This document shows positions 26,443-34,184 of a DNA stretch of 64,000 nt, piece by piece. The notes beneath the pieces were generated by a model, which was given only the letters and a program-made list of their open reading frames with translations, made no database searches and was not told the origin of the DNA. Location: positions 62,001 to 126,000 of the forward strand of contig JAWLBY010000005.1 in NCBI GenBank assembly GCA_041687455.1. Reading direction: 5' to 3'. The DNA is from JAWLBY01 sp041687455. Its GTDB lineage: Bacteria; Pseudomonadota; Gammaproteobacteria; Xanthomonadales; Xanthomonadaceae. Position 1 is the first letter of the stretch, and every line of letters starts with the position of its first letter. Position numbers and translations under genes: made by a program.

Positions 26443-27770
26443 AACCGACCGAACAAACCCACGCCCACACCCTGCAACCGACCGGCTACCAGACCGGCTT
26501 CGGCAACGAATTCGCTACCGAGGCGCTGCCCGGCGCGTTGCCGATCGGGCGGAATTCACCGCAGAAGGCTCCGTACGGGCTGTATGCCGAGCAACTGTCC
26601 GGCACCGCGTTCACCGCACCGCGGCACGCCAATCGCCGGAGCTGGCTGTACCGGATCCGGCCGGCGGCGATGCACGGCGCCTTCGCGCCGTATGCGCAGC
26701 CGCGGCTGCACAACCGCTTCGACGAGCAGCCGGTGCCGCCGGACCAGTTGCGCTGGGATCCGCTGCCGACTCCGGCGACGCCGACCGACTTCATCGACGG
26801 CCTGTTCACGATGGCCGGCAACGGTGGCCCGGCGGCCGGGACCGGCATCGCGATCCACCTGTACGCGGCCAACCGCTCGATGCAGGGCCGCTACTTCTAC
26901 AGCGCCGACGGCGAGATCCTGTTCGTGCCGCAGCACGGCCGGCTGCGCCTTGCGACCGAACTCGGCGTGCTCGACATCGAGCCGCAGCAGATCGCGGTGA
27001 TCCCGCGCGGCGTGCGCTTCCGGGTCGAACTGCTCGACGGCGACGCACGCGGCTACGTCTGCGAGAACTTCGGCGCGATGCTGCGACTGCCGGACCTCGG
27101 CCCGATCGGCGCCAATGGCCTGGCCAATCCGCGCGATTTCGAAACGCCGACCGCGGCATACGAGAACGTCGAGGGCGAGTTCGAGCTGATCGCCAAGTTC
27201 CAGGGCGAGCTGTGGCGTGCGCCGATCGGCCACTCGCCGCTCGACGTGGTCGGCTGGCACGGCAACTTCGCGCCGTACAAGTACGACCTGCGCCGTTTCA
27301 ACACGGTCGGCTCGATCAGCTACGACCATCCGGACCCGAGCATCTTCCTGGTGCTGACCAGTCCGTCCGACACGCCCGGGGTCGGCAATCTCGACCTGGC
27401 GATCTTTCCGCCGCGCTGGCTGGTGGCGCAGAACACGTTCCGGCCGCCGTGGTTCCATCGCAACATCGCCAGCGAGTTCATGGGCCTGATCCACGGCGAA
27501 TACGATGCGAAGGCGGAAGGCTTCGTGCCCGGCGGCAGCTCGCTGCACAACTGCATGACCGGCCACGGACCGGATGCCGCCACCTTCGACAAGGCCAGCA
27601 ACGCCGACCTGTCGAAGCCGGACGTCATCACCGACACGATGGCCTTCATGTTCGAGACCCGTGCGGTGATCCGCCCGACCGCGCAGGCGCTGGTGTCGCC
27701 GCAGCGGCAGCGCGAATACCAGCAATGCTGGGCCGGGCTGCGTGCGAACTTCGATCCGACCCGTCGCTGA
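26427..27770 (+). CDS. hmgA: Homogentisate 1,2-dioxygenase
   Basis: Opens the homogentisate ring to maleylacetoacetate using Fe(II) and O2. 447 residues: GYQTGFGNEFATEALPGALP at the start, and iron-ligand region PPWFHRNIASEFMGLIHGEYDAK followed by GFVPGGSSLHNCMTGHGPD. The ATG at 26427 is canonical (MSAVLKPTEQ). The start lies inside the end of the DUF559 ORF and 22 nt after the repeat element, so the native upstream leader has been replaced by the inserted segment. The element stem-loop may affect hpd-to-hmgA readthrough. Confidence 0.97.
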   Translation: MSAVLKPTEQTHAHTLQPTGYQTGFGNEFATEALPGALPIGRNSPQKAPYGLYAEQLSGTAFTAPRHANRRSWLYRIRPAAMHGAFAPYAQPRLHNRFDEQPVPPDQLRWDPLPTPATPTDFIDGLFTMAGNGGPAAGTGIAIHLYAANRSMQGRYFYSADGEILFVPQHGRLRLATELGVLDIEPQQIAVIPRGVRFRVELLDGDARGYVCENFGAMLRLPDLGPIGANGLANPRDFETPTAAYENVEGEFELIAKFQGELWRAPIGHSPLDVVGWHGNFAPYKYDLRRFNTVGSISYDHPDPSIFLVLTSPSDTPGVGNLDLAIFPPRWLVAQNTFRPPWFHRNIASEFMGLIHGEYDAKAEGFVPGGSSLHNCMTGHGPDAATFDKASNADLSKPDVITDTMAFMFETRAVIRPTAQALVSPQRQREYQQCWAGLRANFDPTRR

Positions 27771-27783
27771 TCCCTCGCTGTGA

Positions 27784-27850
27784 CGTCATCCCGGCGGAGG
27801 CCGGGATCCATTTTCGTTCCGCTGCAAAGGCACAATGGATCCCGGCTCGG
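27784..27850. repeat. GTCATCCCGGCGGAGGCCGGGATCCA-type repeat pair
   Basis: TCATCCCGGCGGAGGCCGGG (stem CCCGGC...GCCGGG) followed by ATCCATTTT, and an inverted AATGGATCCCGGC at 27834-27846. It resembles the short intergenic repeats common in xanthomonads. Placed just after hmgA; may also act as a transcription brake. Confidence 0.6.
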
Positions 27851-27917
27851 CCCGAGGCTGGCCGGTCCGAACCCGTCGAAGCACCGCGATGATGGCCGAG
27901 CGGGCCTTTGCTCCGAC

Positions 27918-27945
27918 GAATCCCGAATCCCGAATCCCGAATCCC
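27918..27945. repeat. Heptanucleotide repeat GAATCCC x4
   Basis: Four perfect tandem copies of GAATCCC, ending 7 bp before the fah start codon, so they occupy the leader and displace a normal ribosome-binding site. Confidence 0.85.
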
Positions 27946-27952
27946 GGCACCC

Positions 27953-28954
27953 ATGAAACTCGCATCCCTGAAGGAAGGCGGCCGCGATGGCACGCTGATC
28001 GTCGTGTCCCGCGACCTGACCCGCGCGGTCAAGGCCACCGACATTGCCGACACGCTGCAGCACGCGCTCGAAGACTGGGCCAATACCGCGCCCCGCTTGA
28101 ACGGTGTGTATGAAGCGCTGAACGACAGTTCGGCCGGCACGGTCAACGGCGAGCCGGTGTTCCGGCTCGACTACGAGCGGCTCGCCGCACCGCTGCCGCG
28201 GGCGTTCGAGTTCGTCGACGGTTCGGCCTACCTGCCGCACGTCGAGCGCGTGCGTCGCGCACGCGGCGCCGAGGTACCGGCGTCGTTCTACACCGATCCG
28301 CTGATGTACCAGGCGACCAGCGCCGGTTTCTACGGCCCGCGCGATCCGATCGTGGTGCCGAGCGAGGAGCACGGCATCGACCTCGAGGCCGAGGTCGTCG
28401 TGATCACCGACGATGTGCCGATGGGCGTGTCGGCCGCCGAGGCGGCGCAGCACATCCAGCTCGTCGGCCTGGTCAACGACGTCAGCCTGCGCAACCTGAT
28501 TCCGAACGAGCTGGCCAAGGGCTTCGGCTTCCTGCAATCGAAGCCGCGTTCGGCGCTGTCGCCGGTGTTCGTCACGCCGGACGAGCTCGGCGATGCCTGG
28601 CGCGACTGCAAGCTGCACCGTCCGCTGGTCACCCACGTCAACGGGCAGTGGTTCGGCGCGCCGGAAGCCGGTGTCGACATGCAGTTCGATTTCGCGCAAC
28701 TGGTCGCGCATGCGGCCAAGACCCGGCCGCTGTCGGCCGGCACCATCGTCGGATCCGGCACCGTCGCCAACCAGGACACCACGCTCGGCGCTTCCTGCTT
28801 CGCCGAACGGCGCACGGTCGAGACACTCGAGCATGGCGCGCCGAAGACGCCGTTCATGCGTTATGGCGACCGGGTCCGGATCGAGATGCTCGATGCCGAA
28901 GGCCACAGCATCTTCGGCGCCATCGAGCAAACTGTGAACGCGCCCACAGTCTGA
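27953..28954 (+). CDS. Fumarylacetoacetate hydrolase
   Basis: Splits fumarylacetoacetate to fumarate and acetoacetate, the last step of tyrosine degradation. 333 residues with metal-ligand positions in FYTDPLMYQ, DLEAEVVVITDDVP and LVGLVNDVSLRNL, plus the C-terminal GTIVGSGTV and GDRVRIEMLD segments. The ATG at 27953 starts MKLASLKEGGRDG; an upstream start at 27908 would read through the heptanucleotide repeat. No clear Shine-Dalgarno is seen because GAATCCC repeats fill the leader. Confidence 0.93.
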   Translation: MKLASLKEGGRDGTLIVVSRDLTRAVKATDIADTLQHALEDWANTAPRLNGVYEALNDSSAGTVNGEPVFRLDYERLAAPLPRAFEFVDGSAYLPHVERVRRARGAEVPASFYTDPLMYQATSAGFYGPRDPIVVPSEEHGIDLEAEVVVITDDVPMGVSAAEAAQHIQLVGLVNDVSLRNLIPNELAKGFGFLQSKPRSALSPVFVTPDELGDAWRDCKLHRPLVTHVNGQWFGAPEAGVDMQFDFAQLVAHAAKTRPLSAGTIVGSGTVANQDTTLGASCFAERRTVETLEHGAPKTPFMRYGDRVRIEMLDAEGHSIFGAIEQTVNAPTV

Positions 28955-29025
28955 TTCGGGCGCTGCTTCCCACCGCGCCGGCGGCCGCGCTAGGCTGCCG
29001 GGCGGGGAATCCAGTGGGAGGTCGC

Positions 29026-29694
29026 TTGAACGGTTCGACGCTCAGGCTCTACAGCTATTGGCGTTCGAGTGCGGCCTATCGCGTCCGGATCGCGCTGAAC
29101 CTGAAGGAGCTCGCCTACGAGACCGTGCCGGTGCATCTGGTCGCCAATGGCGGCGAGCAGCACAGCGAGGTCTATCGCGCGCTCAATCCGCAACAGCTCG
29201 TGCCGCTGCTGCAACACGGCAACCGCTCGATCCGGCAGTCGCTGGCGATCATCGAGTATCTCGAAGAAACCTGGCCGCACCAGCCGTTGATGCCGACCAC
29301 GGCGCGCGATCGCGCACGCGTGCGCGGCATCGCCCAGGCGATCGCCTGCGACATCCATCCGTTGAACAACCTGCGCGTACTGCAGTTCTTCGAGCACGAC
29401 TGGAACGTGCCGGCACCCGAACGCGAGGCCTGGGTCCGACGCTGGATCGAGAGCGGCTTCGAGGCCATCGAAGCGCTGCTGGCCGACAATCCATCGACCG
29501 GCGATTTCTGCGAAGGCGAGATGCCGACCCTGGCCGATTGCTGCCTGGTACCGCAGGTCTACAACGCGCGCCGGTTCGGCGTCGACATGACGGCGTACCC
29601 GACGATCGAGCGAATCGACCGCCATTGCCTGAGTCTGCCGGCAATCGATGCCGCGCGGCCGGAAATCCAGCCAGACGCGCCGCAGGGCGGGTGA
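29026..29694 (+). CDS. maiA: Maleylacetoacetate isomerase (zeta-class GST)
   Basis: Glutathione-dependent isomerisation of maleylacetoacetate to fumarylacetoacetate. 222 residues with LYSYWRSSAAYRVRIALNLK (the zeta-class SSAAYR active site), the QSLAIIEYLEE thioredoxin-fold end and the C-terminal helical domain (DIHPLNNLRVLQF). The start is a TTG at 29026 with GTGGGAGG just upstream; GTG at 29014 is the alternative, and there is no ATG in position. It completes the hpd-hmgA-fah-maiA set. Confidence 0.93.
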   Translation: MNGSTLRLYSYWRSSAAYRVRIALNLKELAYETVPVHLVANGGEQHSEVYRALNPQQLVPLLQHGNRSIRQSLAIIEYLEETWPHQPLMPTTARDRARVRGIAQAIACDIHPLNNLRVLQFFEHDWNVPAPEREAWVRRWIESGFEAIEALLADNPSTGDFCEGEMPTLADCCLVPQVYNARRFGVDMTAYPTIERIDRHCLSLPAIDAARPEIQPDAPQGG

Positions 29695-29905
29695 GCGATC
29701 GTCTGCACCGGGCGCATTGCAGTCATTCGCGATCGCGACGCGCCGCCCCTGCAGGAGCGGCTTCAGCCGCGACCGGCGACGCCGCGGTCCCACCCTTGGG
29801 CGAGCAGTTCCATTCGTGATCATCCAGCCTTCGCCTGGTCGTCGCTTGACAGCCGCAACAGCAACAACGGCAAGAGCGTTTCGGACAGCCCTGCGGCCCG
29901 CCCGA

Positions 29906-29939
29906 GCTACTTTCTCTTGCTTGCCCAAGAGAAAGTAGC
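29906..29939. repeat. 14-bp perfect stem-loop (ACTTTCTCTTG type)
   Basis: GCTACTTTCTCTTG pairs perfectly with CAAGAGAAAGTAGC around a 6-nt loop, 212 bp after maiA. It may terminate transcription coming from maiA. It is followed by AAAGAGAAGGGCACCC, a pattern I recognise as a dispersed repeat of related genomes. Confidence 0.65.
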
Positions 29940-30260
29940 CAAAGAGAAGGGCACCCGGCGTCCGCGCCGGTTGCGCTGCCGGCTTCAAGACAAGCAGCCA
30001 TCCATGGAGCGACAACCTGCCCGCACTTCCATGTGCGGGCGTTCGGCGGGTTGTTCCTGCGGAACAACGATTCCCGCCTCACCCTGCGCTACTCGGAAGC
30101 GGCCGGCCGGCGCGAACTCGGCCATCCATGGCCTCGAACATGCGCGCCTTTCCCCGTCCGCTTCCTGCGTTGCTCGGCGCGTGACACGGGATCTCCCGCG
30201 GGGACACCTCATCGCAACATGAGGCCTGCGCCCCGCGAGCCAATGTTCGGAGCGTCGTCC

Positions 30261-30337
30261 CTGTAGGAGCCGCTTCAGCGGCGACCGGCAGGTGGCTACG
30301 CAGCGATCGCCGGTCGCCGCTGAAGCGGCTCCTACAG
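30261..30337. repeat. Inverted pair of REP-type elements, 28-bp perfect arms
   Basis: CTGTAGGAGCCGCTTCAGCG... (30261-30288) and its perfect reverse complement (30310-30337), with a 21-nt spacer. Each arm has an internal GCCGCTTCAGCGGC palindrome, the form of REP doublets mobilised by RAYT enzymes in other genomes. No RAYT gene is in the window. Confidence 0.85.
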
Positions 30338-30350
30338 AGAGCATGCTGCG

Positions 30351-30420
30351 GATGCCGGATGCCGGATGCCGGATGCCGGATGCCGGATGCCGGATGCCGG
30401 ATGCCGGATGCCGGATGCCG
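30351..30420. repeat. Heptanucleotide array GATGCCG x10
   Basis: Ten perfect copies of GATGCCG (70 bp) followed by a decayed copy, directly after the REP doublet and 65 bp before the end of recO. Confidence 0.95.
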
Positions 30421-30484
30421 GATGACCGCTCCGCACCCATTACGTTCGTTGCCATCGCGACCACGTCCGAGAACACCCGAAGCG

Positions 30485-31204
30485 TCAGCGCCCGTCGTGC
30501 TTCAACTGCGCCAGCAGTCCCCACGAGCGCAGTTCGCGGCCGCCGAGCTGGTCGGCAATCACGGTTCGCAGCAAGCGGCGCAACGGCAGCATCAGCTCGG
30601 CCGGCGGCTGGCGATCCGCGGCCAACGCGATCAATGCTGCGCCGGGCACGGCGCCGGTCGGCACCGGCACGCGGATTGCGCCTTGTTCGGCGACATAGCG
30701 GTACCAGCCATCCGGATCGAGTGGCGTTTCGCCGTCGGCTTCGCAACCGAGCTGCAGGCCGTAGCCGATCGCCGCGAGCAGGTCACGTTCAAATCGGCGC
30801 AGCAGCCAGCCCAGCGCGGCACCGGAATCGGAACCGAGCTCGCCGAGCAGTTCGGCGTACCGCCAGAACAGTGCCGGCTGCGCGTCGTTGCGGGGCAGCA
30901 GGCGAACCAGCAGTTCATTGACATAGAACGCCGCCAGCAGCGCATCGCCACTGAGCGTCACCGCGGCGCCCTGCACTTCTGCTGCGACCAGATGCGGCAG
31001 CTCGCCGCGACCACGCCAACTGACGCTCAACGGCTGCAGCGGCTGCAAGGCCGCACGCAACGGCTGACCGCGCACGCCTCGGACACCGCGCGCGAGAACG
31101 CCGATGCGGCCCTCGCCAGCGGTGAACAGGTCGACCAGCAGCGAGGTTTCGCGGTAGGAACGCGCGTGCAGGACGTAGGCGGGCTGAGGCTCGGTTGGGC
31201 GCAT
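30485..31204 (-). CDS. recO: DNA repair protein RecO
   Basis: RecFOR mediator that loads RecA onto SSB-coated DNA. 239 residues: OB-fold start (AYVLHARSYRETSLLVDLFTAGEGRIGVLARGVRG) and a C-terminal helical domain. The usual Cys4 zinc site seen in some RecO proteins is not evident. Start ATG at 31204; an upstream ATG at 31240 is not supported. Downstream of era after 100 bp, the standard order. pdxJ, which often follows recO, is absent; the convergent neighbour is maiA. Confidence 0.93.
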   Translation of the reverse strand: MRPTEPQPAYVLHARSYRETSLLVDLFTAGEGRIGVLARGVRGVRGQPLRAALQPLQPLSVSWRGRGELPHLVAAEVQGAAVTLSGDALLAAFYVNELLVRLLPRNDAQPALFWRYAELLGELGSDSGAALGWLLRRFERDLLAAIGYGLQLGCEADGETPLDPDGWYRYVAEQGAIRVPVPTGAVPGAALIALAADRQPPAELMLPLRRLLRTVIADQLGGRELRSWGLLAQLKHDGR

Positions 31205-31304
31205 CGTCAATGCTGTTGTGCCGTCTGACCGGCAGTTCAAGCGGCCTGCGCGGCCGGTCCCTACCTCGGGCGGATAACGTCAGCGACCGCCCGCCACGCG
31301 CGGC

Positions 31305-32210
31305 TCAGTCGCCGTAGCCGAAGCGCTTCAACTGCGCCTCGTCGTCGGCCCAGTTCTCGCGCACCTTGCACCACATCTGCAGGAACACCTTGCGCTCCAG
31401 CAGCTTTTCGATCGCGATCCGCGCCGCCTGGCCGATCGAACGCATCCGCGTGCCGCCGGCGCCGACGACGATGCCCTTCTGGCCGTCGCGTTCGACCCAG
31501 ACCACCGCCGAAATGCGCAGCAGGTTGCCTTCCTGCTGGTACTGCTCGATCTCGACCGTGGTCGAATACGGCAACTCATCGCCGAGCTGGCGCATCAACT
31601 GCTCGCGGATCGTCTCGGCGACCAGGAAGCGCTCGCTGCGATCGGTGATCTCGTCCTCGCCGTACATCGGCTCGCCTTCCGGCAGCAGCTTCAGCAGCCC
31701 GCGCTGCAGGTCCTCGAGCCCGACTCCGCGCTGCGCCGACACCGGAAACACCTCGGCGAACGCGCGCTCGCGGGTGATCTCGGCAATGAACGGCAGCAGC
31801 GCTCCCTTGTCCTTCTGCCGGTCGACCTTGTTGATCACCAGCAGCCGCGGCAGGCCGGATTCGGCGACCACCTCCCAGGCGCGCTGGTCCTCTTCGGTCC
31901 AGCGGCCGGCCTCGATCACCAGCATCGCGATCTGCACGCCATCCAGCGAACCGGCCGCAGCGCGGTTCATGTAGCGGTTGATCGCCCGCTTGCCGCCGGC
32001 ATGCAGGCCGGGCGTGTCGACATAGACGATCTGCCCGCCGGGCAAGGTGCTGATGCCGAGAATCCGGTGCCGGGTGGTCTGCGGCCGGGCCGAGACGATG
32101 CTGACCCGGAACCCGACCAGCGCGTTGACCAGAGTCGACTTGCCGACGTTCGGCCGACCGACCACCGCGACGATGCCGGCGTGGAACTGCTCGCTTGCTT
32201 CCGTGCTCAT
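31305..32210 (-). CDS. era: GTPase Era
   Basis: Essential GTPase in 30S assembly that binds the 3' end of 16S rRNA. 301 residues: G1 VGRPNVGKST, G3 DTPGLH, G4 NKVD, and the KH domain region ERDGQKGIVVGAGGTRMRSIGQ. Start ATG at 32210, overlapping rnc by 4 nt (ATGA), so the two are coupled. Confidence 0.97.
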   Translation of the reverse strand: MSTEASEQFHAGIVAVVGRPNVGKSTLVNALVGFRVSIVSARPQTTRHRILGISTLPGGQIVYVDTPGLHAGGKRAINRYMNRAAAGSLDGVQIAMLVIEAGRWTEEDQRAWEVVAESGLPRLLVINKVDRQKDKGALLPFIAEITRERAFAEVFPVSAQRGVGLEDLQRGLLKLLPEGEPMYGEDEITDRSERFLVAETIREQLMRQLGDELPYSTTVEIEQYQQEGNLLRISAVVWVERDGQKGIVVGAGGTRMRSIGQAARIAIEKLLERKVFLQMWCKVRENWADDEAQLKRFGYGD

Positions 32211-32869
32211 GATTTTTCCTGCAGCAAATTCAGTGCCTCGGCCGCGGCCGCCTGCTCGGCCTCGCGGCGCGAGCTGCCGCTGCCGCGGCATTCGAGCGCC
32301 GGCGCGCCCAGCACGCAACGGACGTGGAAGGTCTTGCAGTGATCCTCGCCGTCGGTTCCGACCAGCTCGTACTGCGGCAATGCGAAGCGGCCGGCCTGCA
32401 GCCATTCCTGCAGCCGGGTCTTCGGATCCTTGTCGCGGATGCGTTCGGGCACGGTCGCGAAGGCCGACTCGAACCAGCGCAGCACTGCCGCGCGGCAGGC
32501 GTCGAAGCCGGCGTCGAGATAGATCGCCGCGACCACGCCTTCCAGTGCGTCGGCGAGGATCGACTCGCGGCGGAATCCACCGCTCTTGAGCTCGCCCGGT
32601 CCGAGCTGCAACTGGTCGCCGATGTTCAGCGAGCGGGCGATCTCGGCCAGCGACGACTCGCGGACCAGCGCGGCCCGCGCGCGGGTCAGCATGCCCTCGT
32701 TCGCTTTCGGCAGGCGCTCGAACAGTGCCTCGGCGACGATCAGGTTGACCAGCGCGTCACCGAGGAACTCGAGCCGCTCGTAGTTGCGGGCGCCGGCGCT
32801 GCGGTGGGTCAGCGCCCGCTGCAGCAGTTCGGCGTCGTTGAAGCGGTGCCCGAATGCCTCAGTCGACAC
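32207..32869 (-). CDS. rnc: Ribonuclease III
   Basis: Double-strand-specific endoribonuclease processing rRNA precursors and mRNAs. 220 residues: catalytic signature ERLEFLGDALV, the second acidic cluster DALEGVVAAIYLD, and a C-terminal dsRBD (DPKTRLQEWLQAG ... SRREAEQAAAAEALNLL). It overlaps the end of the DUF4845 gene by 11 nt and era by 4 nt. Confidence 0.97.
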   Translation of the reverse strand: MSTEAFGHRFNDAELLQRALTHRSAGARNYERLEFLGDALVNLIVAEALFERLPKANEGMLTRARAALVRESSLAEIARSLNIGDQLQLGPGELKSGGFRRESILADALEGVVAAIYLDAGFDACRAAVLRWFESAFATVPERIRDKDPKTRLQEWLQAGRFALPQYELVGTDGEDHCKTFHVRCVLGAPALECRGSGSSRREAEQAAAAEALNLLQEKS

Positions 32870-33242
32870 TTGGACGGGTCAGGTCGACGGTGTGATCGAA
32901 CTTGGCGACGAAATCGAGGTTGTAGGCCAGCGGCCGGCGCACTTCGTAGGCGATCTGCAGTTTCTTGCCGGTCGACTGCCGGGTCACCTTGATGTGCTCG
33001 GCCTTGACGCTGTCGACATAGGAAATCTGAAAGTGCCGGTACAGCGCGTCGCGGACCCGCGGTGCCTCCCAGCTCGCGACGCCCGGTTCATTCTGTACCG
33101 CCTTCATCGCCTGGGTGACCGAGTAGTACTCGGCATAGACCGGAAACAGCCGCATCGCCATGAATGCAAAGAAGCCGACCACCGCCAGAACGACGACGAA
33201 GCCGATCAGGGTGATACCGCGCTGACGTGAGCTGCCGACCAT
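32859..33242 (-). CDS. DUF4845 pilin-like membrane protein
   Basis: 127 residues. The N-terminus RQRGITLIGFVVVLAVVGFFAFMAM resembles a type IV pilin leader and helix (GxTLIxF, no Glu at +5), followed by a small extracytoplasmic domain. The function is unknown, and the gene is a constant neighbour between lepB and rnc in this group. The start at 33242 is the ATG before VGSSRQRG; an upstream in-frame ATG at 33269 adds 9 residues. Location between signal peptidase and RNase III may be only historical. Confidence 0.85.
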   Translation of the reverse strand: MVGSSRQRGITLIGFVVVLAVVGFFAFMAMRLFPVYAEYYSVTQAMKAVQNEPGVASWEAPRVRDALYRHFQISYVDSVKAEHIKVTRQSTGKKLQIAYEVRRPLAYNLDFVAKFDHTVDLTRPSVD

Positions 33243-33281
33243 GTGTCTTCCCTCGAGCGATGAACGCAAGCTGTCCGGCCC

Positions 33282-34064
33282 CTAGTGTATGACGGTTCCG
33301 AGCCGGCCGACATCGATCCCGCCGTCCCAGTTCATCCAGATCAGGAATGCCCGGCCGACCAGGTTCTTCTCCGGCACGAAACCCCAGAAGCGGCTGTCCT
33401 CGCTGTTGTCGCGGTTGTCGCCCATCACGAAGTAATGCCCTTCCGGCACCCGCCAGGCGCCCTCGCCGAGCCCGCCCATGAACACCTGCGGTCGCTGCAG
33501 GATCTGGTGCTCGGCCTCGCCGAGCGATTCGGTCCTGACCACCGCGCCGGTCATGTCGCGACCGCGGCCGACGCCGACGTAACGGCCATCATCGCTGGTC
33601 GCTATTTCCTCGCCGTTGATGAACAGCCGCTTGTTCCGATAGACGACCTCGTCTCCGGGCAGTCCGACGATCCGCTTGATGTAATCCTGGCTCGGGTTGC
33701 GCGGATAGCGGAACACGACCACATCTCCGCGCTCGGGCTCGCCGATCGGCACGACCTTGGTGTCGAGCACCGGCAGCTTCAGGCCGTAGCTGAACTTGCT
33801 GACGAGGATGAAATCGCCGATCAGCAGCGTCGGCATCATCGAGCTCGACGGGATCCGGAACGGCTCGGCCAGGAACGACCGGATCAGCAGCACGATGAAG
33901 ATGACCGGGAAAAACGATCGCGCGTACTCGACCACCAGCGGCTGCCGCGCCTGCTCGCCGAGCCGCTCGCGACGGCGGCGTGCGAAAAACAGCGCATCGA
34001 CCAGCCAGATCAGGCCGGTGATCGCGGACAGGGCAACCAGCAGGGCGGCAAAATCAACGCTCAC
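33282..34064 (-). CDS. lepB: Signal peptidase I
   Basis: Cleaves Sec and Tat signal peptides at the outer face of the inner membrane. 260 residues: two N-terminal membrane segments (ALLVALSAITGLIWLVDALFF; RSFFPVIFIVLLIRSFLAEPF), the nucleophile in IPSSSMMPTL, the general-base Lys in YIKRIVGLPGDEV and the GDNRDNSEDSRFWG motif. The GTG at 34064, with GGAG just upstream, is chosen as the start; the upstream ATG at 34154 would read through repeat-like DNA. It follows lepA as in E. coli. Confidence 0.95.
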   Translation of the reverse strand: MSVDFAALLVALSAITGLIWLVDALFFARRRRERLGEQARQPLVVEYARSFFPVIFIVLLIRSFLAEPFRIPSSSMMPTLLIGDFILVSKFSYGLKLPVLDTKVVPIGEPERGDVVVFRYPRNPSQDYIKRIVGLPGDEVVYRNKRLFINGEEIATSDDGRYVGVGRGRDMTGAVVRTESLGEAEHQILQRPQVFMGGLGEGAWRVPEGHYFVMGDNRDNSEDSRFWGFVPEKNLVGRAFLIWMNWDGGIDVGRLGTVIH

Positions 34065-34184
34065 GTTTGCTCCTTCGGAGCCGGAATTCGAGATGGGGGA
34101 TTCGGAACTGCAGCGGATCGCGCATCGACTGGCGGGCCAGCGGGCTTCGACCAATGCCGACCCCCGCTCCCCGAATGGCGTCGC

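Larger units (their letters stand above)
29695..30484. other. 790-bp convergent intergenic region maiA/recO rich in hairpins and repeats
   Basis: No gene is supported. In order it holds a REP-type palindrome (29750-29773) and a perfect 14-bp stem with 6-nt loop (29906-29939, CTACTTTCTCTTG/CAAGAGAAAGTAG) of the kind widespread in xanthomonads and pseudomonads. Two 8-bp stems follow (30019-30040 and 30050-30068), then a long inverted REP pair (30261-30337) and a heptanucleotide array (30351-30420). Convergent gene ends explain some of the structure, but not its density. Confidence 0.7.

Noticed and set aside
26103..27770. A 555-codon version of hmgA starting upstream at 26103
   Set aside because: The extra 108 codons lie in the DUF559 gene in another frame; hmgA homologues begin at MSAVLKPTEQ (26427).
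30292..31228. Plus-strand frames across the GATGCCG array and recO
   Set aside because: The seven-base repeat read in frame gives MPDAGCR-type peptides; the recO protein on the other strand is clear.
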